Shown: piece by piece, positions 34,173 through 43,821 of the stretch
Layout: the number at the start of each line of letters is the position of its first letter
Position numbering within the stretch: the first letter of the stretch is position 1
NCBI RefSeq assembly: GCF_900105045.1
Contig: NZ_LT629739.1
Span: 2,852,001 to 2,916,000, forward strand
Direction: 5' to 3'
Source of the DNA: Brevibacterium picturae
Lineage (GTDB): Bacteria > Actinomycetota > Actinomycetes > Actinomycetales > Brevibacteriaceae
Length of the DNA stretch: 64,000 nt
Made by a program: the position numbers and the translations under genes
The notes under the pieces: model-generated
Told to the model about the DNA's origin: nothing
The model's database searches: none
Seen by the model: the letters and a program-made list of their open reading frames with translations, nothing else

Positions 34173-34931
34173 TTGACCTCGAGTGTTCTCACCGACCTGC
34201 AAGATGGGGTCGTGACTGTCACGATCAATCGCCCCGAAAGCCTCAATGCGCTGACTCGGGAGTCCATGGAGGCGATCGGTGACGCTGTCGCCGAAGCGGC
34301 CGCCTCGGCGCGGGTGGCCATCATCACCGGCAACGATCGGTCGTTCAGTTCGGGCGCCGACCTGCAGGGGTCGGTGCAGGGCGGCGGGCTCGGGCTGGAA
34401 AAAGCCAACGCCATCATCCGTTCGATCATCGACCTGCCGATTCCGACCATTGCAGCGGTCTCCGGCCCGGCCGCAGGCATCGGCTGCTCCCTGGCGCTGG
34501 CCTGCGACTACACGATCATGAGCGAAGAGTCCTACCTGATGCTGGCGTTCACCAAGATCGGCCTCATGCCCGACGGCGGAGCAACCGCACTGGTCGCCGC
34601 CTCGGCGGGACGACACCGAGCCATGAAGATGGCGCTGACGGCACAGAAGGTGTGGGCGAAGGAGGCGGCCGACTGGGGGCTGGCCAGCCTGGTCACACCG
34701 GCGGGCGAGCACCTCGACCGGGCACAGGAGATCGCGGCGCAGTGGGCGCAGGGTGCACCCCTGGCCTTCGCCGCCTCGAAGGACGCCATCAATTCGGCGA
34801 CTCTGACGGAGCTCGACGGCGCCTTCGACCGTGAGCTCAACGGGCAGACATCACTGCGGGCCAGCCAGGACTTCGCCGAAGGGGTCGCAGCTTTCATGGA
34901 GAAGCGCGGCCCGACGTTCACCGGCGAGTAG
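34173..34931 (+). CDS. Enoyl-CoA hydratase/isomerase family protein
   Basis: A 252-residue crotonase-fold protein acting on acyl-CoA in the cytosol. NRPESLNALTRESM (about 18) is the N-terminal signature; SFSSGADLQGS (about 58) and SGPAAGIGCSLALACDYTI, core AAGIGCSLALACD (about 97-109), form the oxyanion hole and CoA pocket. The position of the first hydratase Glu reads AFTKIGLMPDGG, so the second Glu region has Asp (MPDGG) and the isomerase type is possible. The start is TTG with GAGGAG 5 nt upstream. It lies 270 bp ahead of an acyl-CoA ligase gene and probably works in the same beta-oxidation-like pathway. Confidence 0.85.
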   Translation: MTSSVLTDLQDGVVTVTINRPESLNALTRESMEAIGDAVAEAAASARVAIITGNDRSFSSGADLQGSVQGGGLGLEKANAIIRSIIDLPIPTIAAVSGPAAGIGCSLALACDYTIMSEESYLMLAFTKIGLMPDGGATALVAASAGRHRAMKMALTAQKVWAKEAADWGLASLVTPAGEHLDRAQEIAAQWAQGAPLAFAASKDAINSATLTELDGAFDRELNGQTSLRASQDFAEGVAAFMEKRGPTFTGE

Positions 34932-35014
34932 TCAGCGAACCCGCAGGAGTGAGCGGTCGGCCAGCCCGCACCTCGGAGCCTGCGAGTTTCTAATTGGTAA
35001 CGTTGCGGCAAAGA

Positions 35015-35043
35015 TTGTGATCGGCGTCACCTGCCGGGATAGT
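35015..35043 (+). promoter_or_regulatory. Promoter of the acyl-CoA ligase gene
   Basis: -35 TTGTGA (35015-35020), exactly 17 bp, -10 GATAGT (35038-35043). The expected start of transcription (about 35050) is the A of an ATG that opens a 14-codon frame, giving a leaderless small ORF and a leader of about 150 nt before the ligase gene. Confidence 0.6.
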
Positions 35044-35049
35044 CTGGCG

Positions 35050-35094
35050 ATGAAAGCGACCCGAATACCGAGGTGCTCTGACTGCTCGAACTGA
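35050..35094 (+). CDS. Putative 14-residue leader peptide MKATRIPRCSDCSN
   Basis: ATG at 35050 lies 6 nt after the -10 box of a strong promoter, where transcription should begin, so this short frame would be translated as soon as the RNA appears. It ends with TGA at 35092-35094, 107 nt before the ligase ATG. It has two Cys residues and two Arg codons. The size and place fit an attenuating leader peptide; no known family is claimed. The following 35101-35190 stretch is strongly C-rich and G-poor. Confidence 0.35.
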   Translation: MKATRIPRCSDCSN

Positions 35095-35100
35095 CCCGGA

Positions 35101-35190
35101 CCATGCACCCCCGACAATCGCACACATACTCCACCCCACCAGCACCACCACGCTCCAGCACGACCACCCTTCAGCACCACCACGATGACC
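35101..35190 (+). promoter_or_regulatory. C-rich, G-poor leader segment, candidate Rho-utilisation site
   Basis: About 90 nt made largely of CAC, CCA and ACC triplets with few G, in a genome where most sequence is G-rich on both strands. This composition is what Rho binds in RNA. It lies between the short leader ORF and the ligase's ribosome binding site AAAGGAG (35191-35197). Function is inferred from composition only. Confidence 0.35.
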
Positions 35191-35201
35191 AAAGGAGTCT
35201 C

Positions 35202-36830
<1,629 letters not shown>

Positions 36831-36833
<3 letters not shown>

Positions 36834-36890
36834 GGCTCAAGTCCAGAGGTAGGGCTCAAATCCGTGAAGTGGGGGCTCTAGTCCGTGACG
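36831..36890. repeat. Degenerate 19-21 bp repeats after the acyl-CoA ligase stop
   Basis: GGCTC(A/T)A(G/A)TCC recurs at 36834, 36853 and 36874. The stop TAA (36831) is followed by TAG at 36850, 19 nt on, in another frame, then by further stops. The copies are imperfect. Confidence 0.55.
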
Positions 36891-36927
36891 TGGGTCCGCG
36901 CGGCCTGGCTCGAGCTGGTTGCGAGAT

Positions 36928-36995
36928 CGAGACAACGACGGAGCGCCGAGGCGGCTGTGCACGCACAGTGGCCACGGCGCTCCGTCGTTGTCTCG
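36928..36995. terminator. Long bidirectional hairpin (20 bp perfect stem)
   Basis: CGAGACAACGACGGAGCGCC (36928-36947) pairs perfectly with 36976-36995; the 28 nt loop can form a small inner stem. It lies between the ligase gene (+) and the minus-strand gene ending at 37006. No T-run. Confidence 0.8.
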
Positions 36996-37005
36996 GCTGC
37001 TGCTC

Positions 37006-37971
37006 CTAGTGATTATTGATCGCTGAGTCGATGGCCCATTTGATCTGAGCGAAGATGTTTGGCCGAAAGAGGTCGCCGAATGTCAGATTGAATACCCTGA
37101 ATCCTGCATTGACGAGGTTCATATTGCGTTGGTGGTTTTCACGTGCGGCCTGGTCAGGGCCCTTCGGGTGCATGTAGTACTTGCCCACTCCATGGACTTC
37201 GACGATGACCGGTGCCCTGTCGTGTCGAAAGTCATTCCTGCCGATGAACTTGCCCGTCGGTGAATAGGTATTGACCTGGGGGATCATTCCAGTGACACCG
37301 TGGCGACGGAATTTGACCGCGCAGAATGCCTCCGCATTGGATTCATAGTCAGCGTTGGACAAGGTCAGCGCCAATCGAGCGCGCTTGAGACCCCGTGCTC
37401 CTGCGGCGAAGTGCGGCTCGATCGACTCCCTGGTTGCGCGGCCCTCCCGCATCGCTTCCGAAATCAGCGGAACCGATACCTCCAGTGGATGGTCGAGCGC
37501 GATGTCGGCTAGCGTTCTGGGCAGGCTGGTCACGGGATAGCTGAGGCTGTGGTCGACATCCTCGACGGCGATCGTGCGATCATAAAGAGTCATATCCAGG
37601 TAGCTGCGAGAGTATGCGCTCCTGGAGATCTCGACCTTCTTCGTCCCTGCGTCGACAGGGTCGAGGCCATGGATCAGTGCGGCGGAGACATGCGAGAAGA
37701 CATCGCTCGGCAGCACCGAGTCTCTTCGTGATGCGATGCGAATCCGCAGCTCCTCGACCGCGTCCCTGACATCGCCGTGGAATTGCGGAAACGTGATTCC
37801 GGGTTCGTGTGCCAGTGCCCGAATGTGATCGAAGTGCGAGGAGGAACAATCCGTCATGACGATGTATCGGCCGCGTCGTACTCTGCGCAGGCAGCATTTC
37901 AGAGCCGCCGTGAGATCGGCGCGAGGCATATCGAATTCGGCGAGGTCGCTTCTCGTCACGATCCGAAACAT
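37006..37971 (-). CDS. AbiEi-like winged-helix protein with C-terminal Vsr-like nuclease domain
   Basis: A 321-residue protein of a kind common in actinobacteria. The N-terminus (about 1-45, VTRSDLAEFDMPRADLTAAL and VRRGRYIV) resembles the winged helix of AbiEi-type antitoxins. The C-terminal part (about 215-315) resembles Vsr/DUF559 nucleases: ESNAEAF, then GKFIGRNDFRHDRAPVIVEV with the Asp and Glu expected at the catalytic site, and HGVGKYYMHPKG. No AbiEii toxin gene is adjacent. The start at 37971 fits a leaderless promoter: TTGCGT (38001-38006), 17 bp, CATAAT (37978-37983), 6 nt to the ATG, all on the minus strand. The AT-rich upstream stretch stands out from the neighbourhood and hints at transfer. 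Function unproven. Confidence 0.7.
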   Translation of the reverse strand: MFRIVTRSDLAEFDMPRADLTAALKCCLRRVRRGRYIVMTDCSSSHFDHIRALAHEPGITFPQFHGDVRDAVEELRIRIASRRDSVLPSDVFSHVSAALIHGLDPVDAGTKKVEISRSAYSRSYLDMTLYDRTIAVEDVDHSLSYPVTSLPRTLADIALDHPLEVSVPLISEAMREGRATRESIEPHFAAGARGLKRARLALTLSNADYESNAEAFCAVKFRRHGVTGMIPQVNTYSPTGKFIGRNDFRHDRAPVIVEVHGVGKYYMHPKGPDQAARENHQRNMNLVNAGFRVFNLTFGDLFRPNIFAQIKWAIDSAINNH

Positions 37972-37977
37972 ACGACT

Positions 37978-38006
37978 ATTATGCAATCCTATATATGCAA
38001 ACGCAA
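37978..38006 (-). promoter_or_regulatory. Leaderless promoter of the AbiEi/nuclease-like gene
   Basis: On the minus strand: -35 TTGCGT (38001-38006), 17 bp, -10 CATAAT (37978-37983), and 6 nt to the ATG at 37971. Confidence 0.55.
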
Positions 38007-38071
38007 TCAAATAATATCAAATCACACTATAAAGAGTTGAGTGGCGGAGTTGGCCGCTGTGAAATGAGCCC

Positions 38072-38151
38072 TGAGCCCCGAATCAGGAGCAATGAGCCCC
38101 GAATCAGGAGCACTGAGCAAGGGGTCAGGAGCAATGACTCAGGAGCACTGA
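38072..38151. repeat. 21-bp tandem repeat, about four copies
   Basis: TGAGCCCCGAATCAGGAGCA plus one base starts at 38072, 38093, 38114 and 38135, the last copy shortened by 7 bp, with TGAGCG ending the array at 38149. It fills most of the 355 bp gap 38011-38365, downstream of the monooxygenase gene and upstream of the AbiEi-like gene. No gene is supported in that gap. Confidence 0.9.
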
Positions 38152-38365
38152 GCGTTTTGGCTGACGCGGCTTTGAGGGTGACTGCCCATGCGGATGCGCA
38201 GCTGCCAGGCGACGGCAGATGGCGTCCCATCCCGCCGTTGCGCGCCAGCGGCTCTTCCGCGGCAACGGTGGAGGGTCGAGACCACTTGGTCTGCACCGTG
38301 GCTTCGGTGCGTCGTCGTGGTTTCGGCGCTTCACCGGTGTCTCGACAGCCCTGCTCCTTTGTGCC

Positions 38366-40480
38366 TCAGGCTGTGTGCGACTCAGGCTGCGTGGCGCGCC
38401 GCAGCCTGACTTGTCCCGCAGCCGGAGCCGCACAAAGCCTGACCTGCCCCGCAGAATGATCCAGGCCGCCGGCTGGCCACTTCGCCGGCAGCATGATCCC
38501 GGCGAAGAACTCGGCGAGCTCGGCATGGGCGTCCAATGGCAGCACCTGGGAAACGTACTGATCCGGACGGACGATGACCAAGGCCCCGGCACTGCGGTCG
38601 ATGCCACGAACGTCGAAGATGTCTGGACCCGTCCGGAGGTCCGCGCAGAACATCTTCTCGTAGTCGATGAGACCGAAGCGTCCCTTGCGCGGCAGCAGGA
38701 ACTGCGGCATCGACTCCACAGCCAGGTCACGGTGGTTCTGCTGGAAGATCGCGCGGACGTCGAAGACTGCATCGGGGTCTGCCCCGACAGGCGTGTGGCG
38801 GTGAATCGGGGAGTCGGGTGACTCGGCGAGGAAATCGCACAGCGGGCGGATCGACGAACTCGCCGAGCCCGGCGCCTGTGGGTCTCCGGCGTCGGCGAAG
38901 GCATAGAGGCGCCATCGTCCGTCCGCCTGTGCCTGATGGCCGAGTTCGACGGGTTTGGCGTCAGCGAGACGGATCGTCGGTGCGGAGTGGAAGCGTTCGC
39001 CGATGGGAAACCCTTGGGCAAGATGCTCATAGGTGTTCTCAGCGGTGATCATGTTCGGCGCATAGTCGGTGGCGAAGCCGGCGGTGAACCGTCCACCTGC
39101 TGTGAAGATCTCCTGCCGCTCGGCCGCGCTCATTCCGCCCGCATCGGGATCATTCGGATCGGCAGGTTTCGCGGCCATGGCCTCTGACCAGGTGAGATCG
39201 AAGTCGATGAGCTCTTGGGCGATGGCCTGACGCTCCTGGGCGTAGGTGTCGAGGAGCTTGGTCGGGCTGCGGCCCTGCAGTACTGCTGCGAGCTTCCACC
39301 CCAGGTTGAACCCGTCCTGCATGGACACGTTCATACCCTGCCCGGCCTTCGCTGAGTGGGTGTGGCAGGCATCGCCGGCGATGAACACATGCGGGGATCG
39401 GGTGCCGCGCTCTGCCTCGGCGACGTCATCGAAGCGGTCAGCGCTGCGCTGGCCAACCTCGTAGACCGACCACCAGGCGATGTCCTTGACCTCGAGCGAG
39501 TAGGGATGGAAGATCCGCTGTGCGGCCTGGATGATCATGTCCGAGGTGAATCGACTGCGGGCCCCGGCGTCGTTCGGATCGAGGTCGCCGAGGTCGACGT
39601 AGAGGCGGACCATATAGCCGCACTCTCGGGGGATGAGCAGAACGCTGCCGCCGGACGTCGATTGGATTGCTGACTTCAGGCGGATATCGGGGAAGTCCGT
39701 GACGACGAAGACGTCCATGACACCCCAGGCGTGGTTCCTGGCATATCCGGTCATCGTGCCGCCGATGGAGCGGCGCACGGCCGAGCGGGCTCCGTCACAG
39801 CCGACGACGTATTTTGCGCGAACCGTGCGCGCGACGGTGGTGGCGGAACTCGCCCCGGTTGCGCCGCCATCCGCCGTGCCGACCACGCCGCCATCCGCCG
39901 TACCGACCACGCCGCCATCCGCCGTGCCAGCCGGCGTCAGGGAGACGGTGACCGGGTGCTCGCCGACGTCGTCGACTCTGACTTCGGTGACTTCGAGGCC
40001 GTAGTCGGGGACTAGTCGGGAGGGGGAGTCGGCCATGTGTTCGAGGAGATAGTCCTGCATGCGGGCCTGATTGACGATGACGTGCGGGTATTCGGACAGG
40101 CCGTCTTCGACATCGTCCATGCGTCCGGTGCGGGTGATCTGTGTCGGGTCCGCCTCGTCCGGGCCCCAGAAGGTCGTCTCATTGACCCAATAGGCTTCCC
40201 GAACGAGACGCTCGGCCAGGCCGAAGGCATCGAACATCTCGACCGTGCGGCAGGCGACGCCGTCGGCGTGGCCGAGCTCCAGCGGTCCCTCGCGGCGTTC
40301 GACGACCCGGGTGGTGATGTCTGGGAACTCTGCCAGCTGGGCGGCGAGAACGGTTAGCGCCGGTCCCGTGCCGACGATGAGGACGTCGACCTCCTCGGGG
40401 AGTTCGGCCGTCCGCGCGGTGGGTGCCTCCGCATGCTTCTCGGGGTCGCCGGGGTGGAATCCGTTGAGGTAGAACTGCAT
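38366..40480 (-). CDS. mobA: 3-hydroxybenzoate 4-monooxygenase-like flavoprotein (MobA)
   Basis: A 704-residue FAD aromatic hydroxylase of the phenol 2-monooxygenase type. It matches MobA over most of its length (from memory): start MQFYLNGFHPGDP, VERREGPLELGHADGVACRT (about 58), SEYPHVIVNQARM (about 129), GCDGARSAVRR near 230, WGVMDVFVVTDFPD near 252, GDACHTHSAKAGQGMN with the second FAD motif near 355 and ADGRWRLYAFAD near 530. MobA makes protocatechuate from 3-hydroxybenzoate. Oddities: the first motif reads GTGPAL where GxGxxG is expected; a GTADGGVV repeat (27 bp DNA period near 39870-39925) is inserted near residue 195; and the last 32 residues beyond IMLPAKWPAGG are repeat-derived (AGQVRL twice). 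Start 40480 has AGGAGC upstream. It is divergent from an IclR regulator. Confidence 0.85.
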   Translation of the reverse strand: MQFYLNGFHPGDPEKHAEAPTARTAELPEEVDVLIVGTGPALTVLAAQLAEFPDITTRVVERREGPLELGHADGVACRTVEMFDAFGLAERLVREAYWVNETTFWGPDEADPTQITRTGRMDDVEDGLSEYPHVIVNQARMQDYLLEHMADSPSRLVPDYGLEVTEVRVDDVGEHPVTVSLTPAGTADGGVVGTADGGVVGTADGGATGASSATTVARTVRAKYVVGCDGARSAVRRSIGGTMTGYARNHAWGVMDVFVVTDFPDIRLKSAIQSTSGGSVLLIPRECGYMVRLYVDLGDLDPNDAGARSRFTSDMIIQAAQRIFHPYSLEVKDIAWWSVYEVGQRSADRFDDVAEAERGTRSPHVFIAGDACHTHSAKAGQGMNVSMQDGFNLGWKLAAVLQGRSPTKLLDTYAQERQAIAQELIDFDLTWSEAMAAKPADPNDPDAGGMSAAERQEIFTAGGRFTAGFATDYAPNMITAENTYEHLAQGFPIGERFHSAPTIRLADAKPVELGHQAQADGRWRLYAFADAGDPQAPGSASSSIRPLCDFLAESPDSPIHRHTPVGADPDAVFDVRAIFQQNHRDLAVESMPQFLLPRKGRFGLIDYEKMFCADLRTGPDIFDVRGIDRSAGALVIVRPDQYVSQVLPLDAHAELAEFFAGIMLPAKWPAGGLDHSAGQVRLCAAPAAGQVRLRRATQPESHTA
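39862..39932. repeat. 27-bp tandem repeat inside mobA (GTADGGVV peptide repeat)
   Basis: CGCCGCCATCCGCCGTGCCG with seven further bases is repeated about 2.6 times, coding on the minus strand for three GTADGG units in frame. It lies in a surface loop position between conserved segments. Confidence 0.8.
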
Positions 40481-40614
40481 GATGCTCCTGGTGTCCGCAG
40501 AATCGTCGTCGATCAGTGACGTGTCTGACACCACTGTGATCGTGCCCACCAGAGACCGGCAAATAGATTCTGTTATATGGAAAAACGGGTTCGATGCCGA
40601 ACTACGATGGGGTG

Positions 40615-41418
40615 ATGGAACGTCGTACGGTGGCCCAGAAGCCTGCCCATCTGCTCAGCTCGGTCGACAATGTGCTCCGCTTGCTGCAGTCGCTGCGTGA
40701 CACCGGGGCAGTCTCGATCACCGATGCCGCAGCCGATCTGCAGGTCAGTCCCTCGACCGCGCATCGCCTCCTGAGCATGCTCGTCTACCGCGGATTCGCC
40801 GTCCAGGACGAGTCGCGCACCTATCACCCGGGGCCGGGAATCGTGGCCAATGTCGAAGCCCAGTCGGCCCATCGACATCTGCTGCAGATCCTGCGACCAC
40901 ACCTCGAGACGCTGTCGGAGACGACAGGGGAGACGTGCAACCTGTTGGTCCGTGTCGGTACGACGACGCGCTTCCTGGCAAGCGAGGAGGGCGCCGATCG
41001 AATGGGGATCGGCAGTAGAGCGGGGGAGATTCTGCCTGCCCGACTGACCTCGGGCGGGCAGGTGCTGCTGGCCGAGCTCTCGCCACAGGTTCTCGCCAGT
41101 CTTTATACGTCGAACACGGCGCGCACGTCGGGGGAGTTTCTCGACGCAGAGGCGTTCGTCCGTTTTCGACGCCGGCTCGATCTCATCCGGCAGACCGGAT
41201 CGGCACTCAACCGTGAACGCACCGAACGTGGCGTCGCGGCCCTGGGAATGGTCGTCCGTGGACCGGAAGGGCAGGCGCTGGCAGCGATCAGTGTGTCTGT
41301 CCCCAGCAATCGGGACGAGGCCCTCGAATCAGAGAGAATCCGAACTGCGCTGACCGTGGCCTGCCGAGAGGGTGCTGTCGACCTCAGGGATGATGGAGCA
41401 GGTACGTTCCGCCCTTGA
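40615..41418 (+). CDS. IclR-family transcriptional regulator
   Basis: A 267-residue regulator. The N-terminal winged helix runs from about 12 to 72 (SSVDNVLRLLQSLRDTGAVS, ITDAAADLQVSPSTAHRLLS) and the C-terminal GAF-like effector domain from about 85 (LLQILRPHLETLSETTGETC) to 255, including LPARLTSGGQVLLAEL and RERTERGVAALGMVVRG. Such regulators control aromatic catabolic genes, and this one is divergent from mobA, so an aromatic acid is a likely effector (inference). I prefer ATG 40615 by comparison with the family; ATG 40594 is in frame upstream. Its last 35 nt overlap the convergent gene. Confidence 0.9.
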   Translation: MERRTVAQKPAHLLSSVDNVLRLLQSLRDTGAVSITDAAADLQVSPSTAHRLLSMLVYRGFAVQDESRTYHPGPGIVANVEAQSAHRHLLQILRPHLETLSETTGETCNLLVRVGTTTRFLASEEGADRMGIGSRAGEILPARLTSGGQVLLAELSPQVLASLYTSNTARTSGEFLDAEAFVRFRRRLDLIRQTGSALNRERTERGVAALGMVVRGPEGQALAAISVSVPSNRDEALESERIRTALTVACREGAVDLRDDGAGTFRP

Positions 41419-42247
41419 GACAGGTGTCGAGGACCCAGCCGTCGGCGACCAGTGCGGTCAGCGAATCGCGCAGGGCCATCCGCCACCGTGAGGCGAGCTC
41501 GGCATCCTGGCCGCGCAGCGCCTCGATATCTGAGGGGATGTCGAGGGAGACCAGCGTGGCTTCCTTGGGCACCTCGGCGACCACGGGCTCGCCGGTGTCG
41601 TCACTGCGCAGGCATTCGAAGGCGTCGTCCGCCTCGGCGAGGGTGGACCGGGCCGGCTTGTCGAGCGGCCAGGACACGACCATACGGTCGCTGGCCTGGC
41701 CAGCATTGACGCCATCGCGCATCTGCCCGTAGAAATCCTCGAGGTATTCGACCATGCCCACACCCAGGCGCTGGAAGTTGAAGTACGCATTGCGCGCCAC
41801 CAGCGGATCGAAGGTCCAGGTCATCTCCGTGATGCCCAGGTTGAGACACCACAGGCGCTGATGCAGCTTCATCGCAGAGCCGGCCCCGCGGCCGATGACC
41901 TCGTGGCGCACCCCGGCGATGTGCGAATGCATGAGCGTGCCCAGAGGCTGTCCGAAGAAGCCGATCGTCACGCCGATCATCTCGCCGGGCTCGTCGAGAC
42001 TGTAGGCGGCCGACACATAGTTTCCCGCATGCGCGAAGGCGACGATGAGCCCGGGTTCGAGCACATTGGTGCCTGTTTCGTCGACGCTCCAGACCTCGTC
42101 GAGCAGAAGCGCGGCCTCGGCAGCTTCGGCGGCGGTGTGAATCTCACGCACCTCGATCCGAGCCGCCTCGGCCGCTGCCGCGTACTCGTCCTCGGCAAGG
42201 GCGATGATCTCCGAGTCCACTGTGGTCAATCCTTCGCGCGGTGTCAT
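41384..42247 (-). CDS. GNAT superfamily protein of COG3375 type
   Basis: A 287-residue cytosolic protein. The start at 42247 (MTPREGLTTV) omits a 36-residue Arg-rich upstream extension. The GNAT core spans about 45-185: VIGRGAGSAMKLHQRLWCLN, core IGRGAGSAMKLHQRLW (about 126-141), is the acetyl-CoA loop, and MTWTFDPLVARNAYFNFQRLG (about 149-168, shortened core TFDPLVARNAYFN) is the diagnostic COG3375 stretch. The C-terminal 100 residues form a family-specific domain with VVSWPLDKP. Substrate unknown. Its 3' end overlaps the IclR gene by 35 nt on the other strand. Confidence 0.8.
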   Translation of the reverse strand: MTPREGLTTVDSEIIALAEDEYAAAAEAARIEVREIHTAAEAAEAALLLDEVWSVDETGTNVLEPGLIVAFAHAGNYVSAAYSLDEPGEMIGVTIGFFGQPLGTLMHSHIAGVRHEVIGRGAGSAMKLHQRLWCLNLGITEMTWTFDPLVARNAYFNFQRLGVGMVEYLEDFYGQMRDGVNAGQASDRMVVSWPLDKPARSTLAEADDAFECLRSDDTGEPVVAEVPKEATLVSLDIPSDIEALRGQDAELASRWRMALRDSLTALVADGWVLDTCLKGGTYLLHHP

Positions 42248-42332
42248 GGTGACATTGTGCCACCGAAGTGCCCATCCGCACGTGGCAAAACGTGCATATC
42301 TGAGGGGCCGGCGGAGGTATAGCCTTAATGGT

Positions 42333-43268
42333 ATGAGCTTCTGCGTTGCTGTCATCGGGGCCGGGACGATCGGCCGTTCCTTCGCCTGGCTGTTCGCCCG
42401 ATCGGGTTATTCGGTGGCGGTCTTCGACCCCAGAGAAGACCTCGCCGAGGTGGTCTCCGAACTGCAGGCCGCCGTCAGTGCCGACGCTGCCGCCCACAAC
42501 ATGCTGGCCTCCGAACTCGGATCCCTCACCCTCGTCGAATCCGTCGAGACCGCGGTGGCACAAGCCTCCTTCGTGCAGGAATCGGGGCCCGAGGATCCGC
42601 AGGCGAAGCCGAAGCTGTTCGCTCAGATCGCTGCCGCAGCCCCGCTGGACGCGGTCCTTGCGACCTCCTCGTCGACCATCCCCGCGTCATTGATCGCACG
42701 TCAGCTGCCGACGCAGGCCGCAGCGCGCGTCATCGTCGGTCATCCCTTCAACCCGCCTCACCTGATGCCCCTCGTCGAGGTGGTTCCGGCCCCGGCCACC
42801 AGCCCTGACACGGTGGAGCGGGCGCTTGAGTTCTACCGCAGCTGCGGCCGTGAACCCGTGGCGCTGAACCGGGAAGTTCGCGGGTTCGTCGGCAACCGAC
42901 TGCAGAATGCGCTGATGAAGGAGGCGATCTCGTTGGTGGAGAACGGGGTCATCTCGGCCCCCGACCTCGACGCGGTGATGAAGAATTCCCTGGGCCTGCG
43001 CTGGTCCGCAGTGGGCCAGTTCGAGGCGATGCACCTCGGCGGGGGAGAGAAGGGGATCCGCGGTTTCATGCACCACATCGGGACCTCGTTCGCTGAGATC
43101 GGAGAACTGCCTCTCGACCTCAGCGATGCCGGGATGGCCGAGGTCTATGCCCAGGTTGAGCAGGCCTACGGCCAGACACCGAGTGATGCCGGCGCCGAGG
43201 CGCGGGACCGTGCCCAGCGTGCTGTGCTCGAATCGCGTGGTCAGGACAGCACACACTCAGAGGAGTGA
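42333..43268 (+). CDS. 3-hydroxyacyl-CoA dehydrogenase family protein
   Basis: A 311-residue NAD-dependent dehydrogenase. The Rossmann motif VIGAGTIGRSFAWLFARSGY with FDPRED at the end of the second strand lies at about 6-36; STIPASLIARQL (about 115), GHPFNPPHLMPLVEVV (about 134, with the catalytic His) and FVGNRLQNALMKEAISLV (about 184) are diagnostic. Single-domain enzymes of this size include 3-hydroxybutyryl-CoA dehydrogenase, L-gulonate dehydrogenase and carnitine dehydrogenase; GGGEKGIRGFMHHIG near the end points to the lambda-crystallin/carnitine dehydrogenase side. It lies near an acyl-CoA ligase, hydratase and BCCT carrier, so hydroxyacyl or carnitine breakdown is plausible. Confidence 0.85.
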   Translation: MSFCVAVIGAGTIGRSFAWLFARSGYSVAVFDPREDLAEVVSELQAAVSADAAAHNMLASELGSLTLVESVETAVAQASFVQESGPEDPQAKPKLFAQIAAAAPLDAVLATSSSTIPASLIARQLPTQAAARVIVGHPFNPPHLMPLVEVVPAPATSPDTVERALEFYRSCGREPVALNREVRGFVGNRLQNALMKEAISLVENGVISAPDLDAVMKNSLGLRWSAVGQFEAMHLGGGEKGIRGFMHHIGTSFAEIGELPLDLSDAGMAEVYAQVEQAYGQTPSDAGAEARDRAQRAVLESRGQDSTHSEE

Positions 43269-43290
43269 GGTGCCTAGCCCAACCGGCGGC

Positions 43291-43644
43291 TCAGACCGCC
43301 GCTTGGTAGAAGTACGTGGTGCGTTCGGCGATGAGGCCCTCGGTGTCGAAGAGGAAGAAATCGGCGAAGCCCACGGAGGTGTCGGTGCCGTCCTTGAGTC
43401 GGCCGGTGAAGACCCCGCGGCTGGAGGCGCGGTCGCCGTCGACGAGGATCTCCGTCAGCGAGTGCGCCCCCGACTCGATGACGCGCTCACCGTGATAGAA
43501 GTCGGTGATCTGGCCCCCGACCATGGTCGGATATCCGGGCCGATCATAGTGTCCGTCGGCGGCGAACAGCGCCGAGGTGGCACCCGGGTCCCCGGCGTCG
43601 ACGGTGGAGTAATAGCGCTTCACGAGTTCAGTCACACTGTTCAT
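43291..43644 (-). CDS. SnoaL-like (nuclear transport factor 2 fold) protein
   Basis: A 117-residue single-domain protein: LVKRYYSTVDAGDPGATSALFA (core YYSTVDAGDP, about 9-18), GHYDRPGYPTMVGGQITDFY (core YDRPGYPTM, about 31-39) and FADFFLFDTEGLIAERTTYF at the end follow the NTF2/SnoaL layout of small polyketide cyclase or ketosteroid-isomerase-like enzymes. The activity cannot be named. Start ATG 43644 has -10 TACTGT 6 nt upstream on the minus strand, so leaderless. Confidence 0.8.
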   Translation of the reverse strand: MNSVTELVKRYYSTVDAGDPGATSALFAADGHYDRPGYPTMVGGQITDFYHGERVIESGAHSLTEILVDGDRASSRGVFTGRLKDGTDTSVGFADFFLFDTEGLIAERTTYFYQAAV

Positions 43645-43821
43645 GGCAACACAGTAACAGCGATCACATTCGGCTCTGTGTTCAATGGGTGGGACGAAGA
43701 ATTGCCGCCGAGGAGATTGAGCCATAGCGTGGGAGTTGAATCCATGCGTCGACGGGTGCCGAATACGTGGTTCCGCGTCGTTGGATCGAGGTCAACAACC
43801 CCAGCAGAAATGAGGCTCGAC

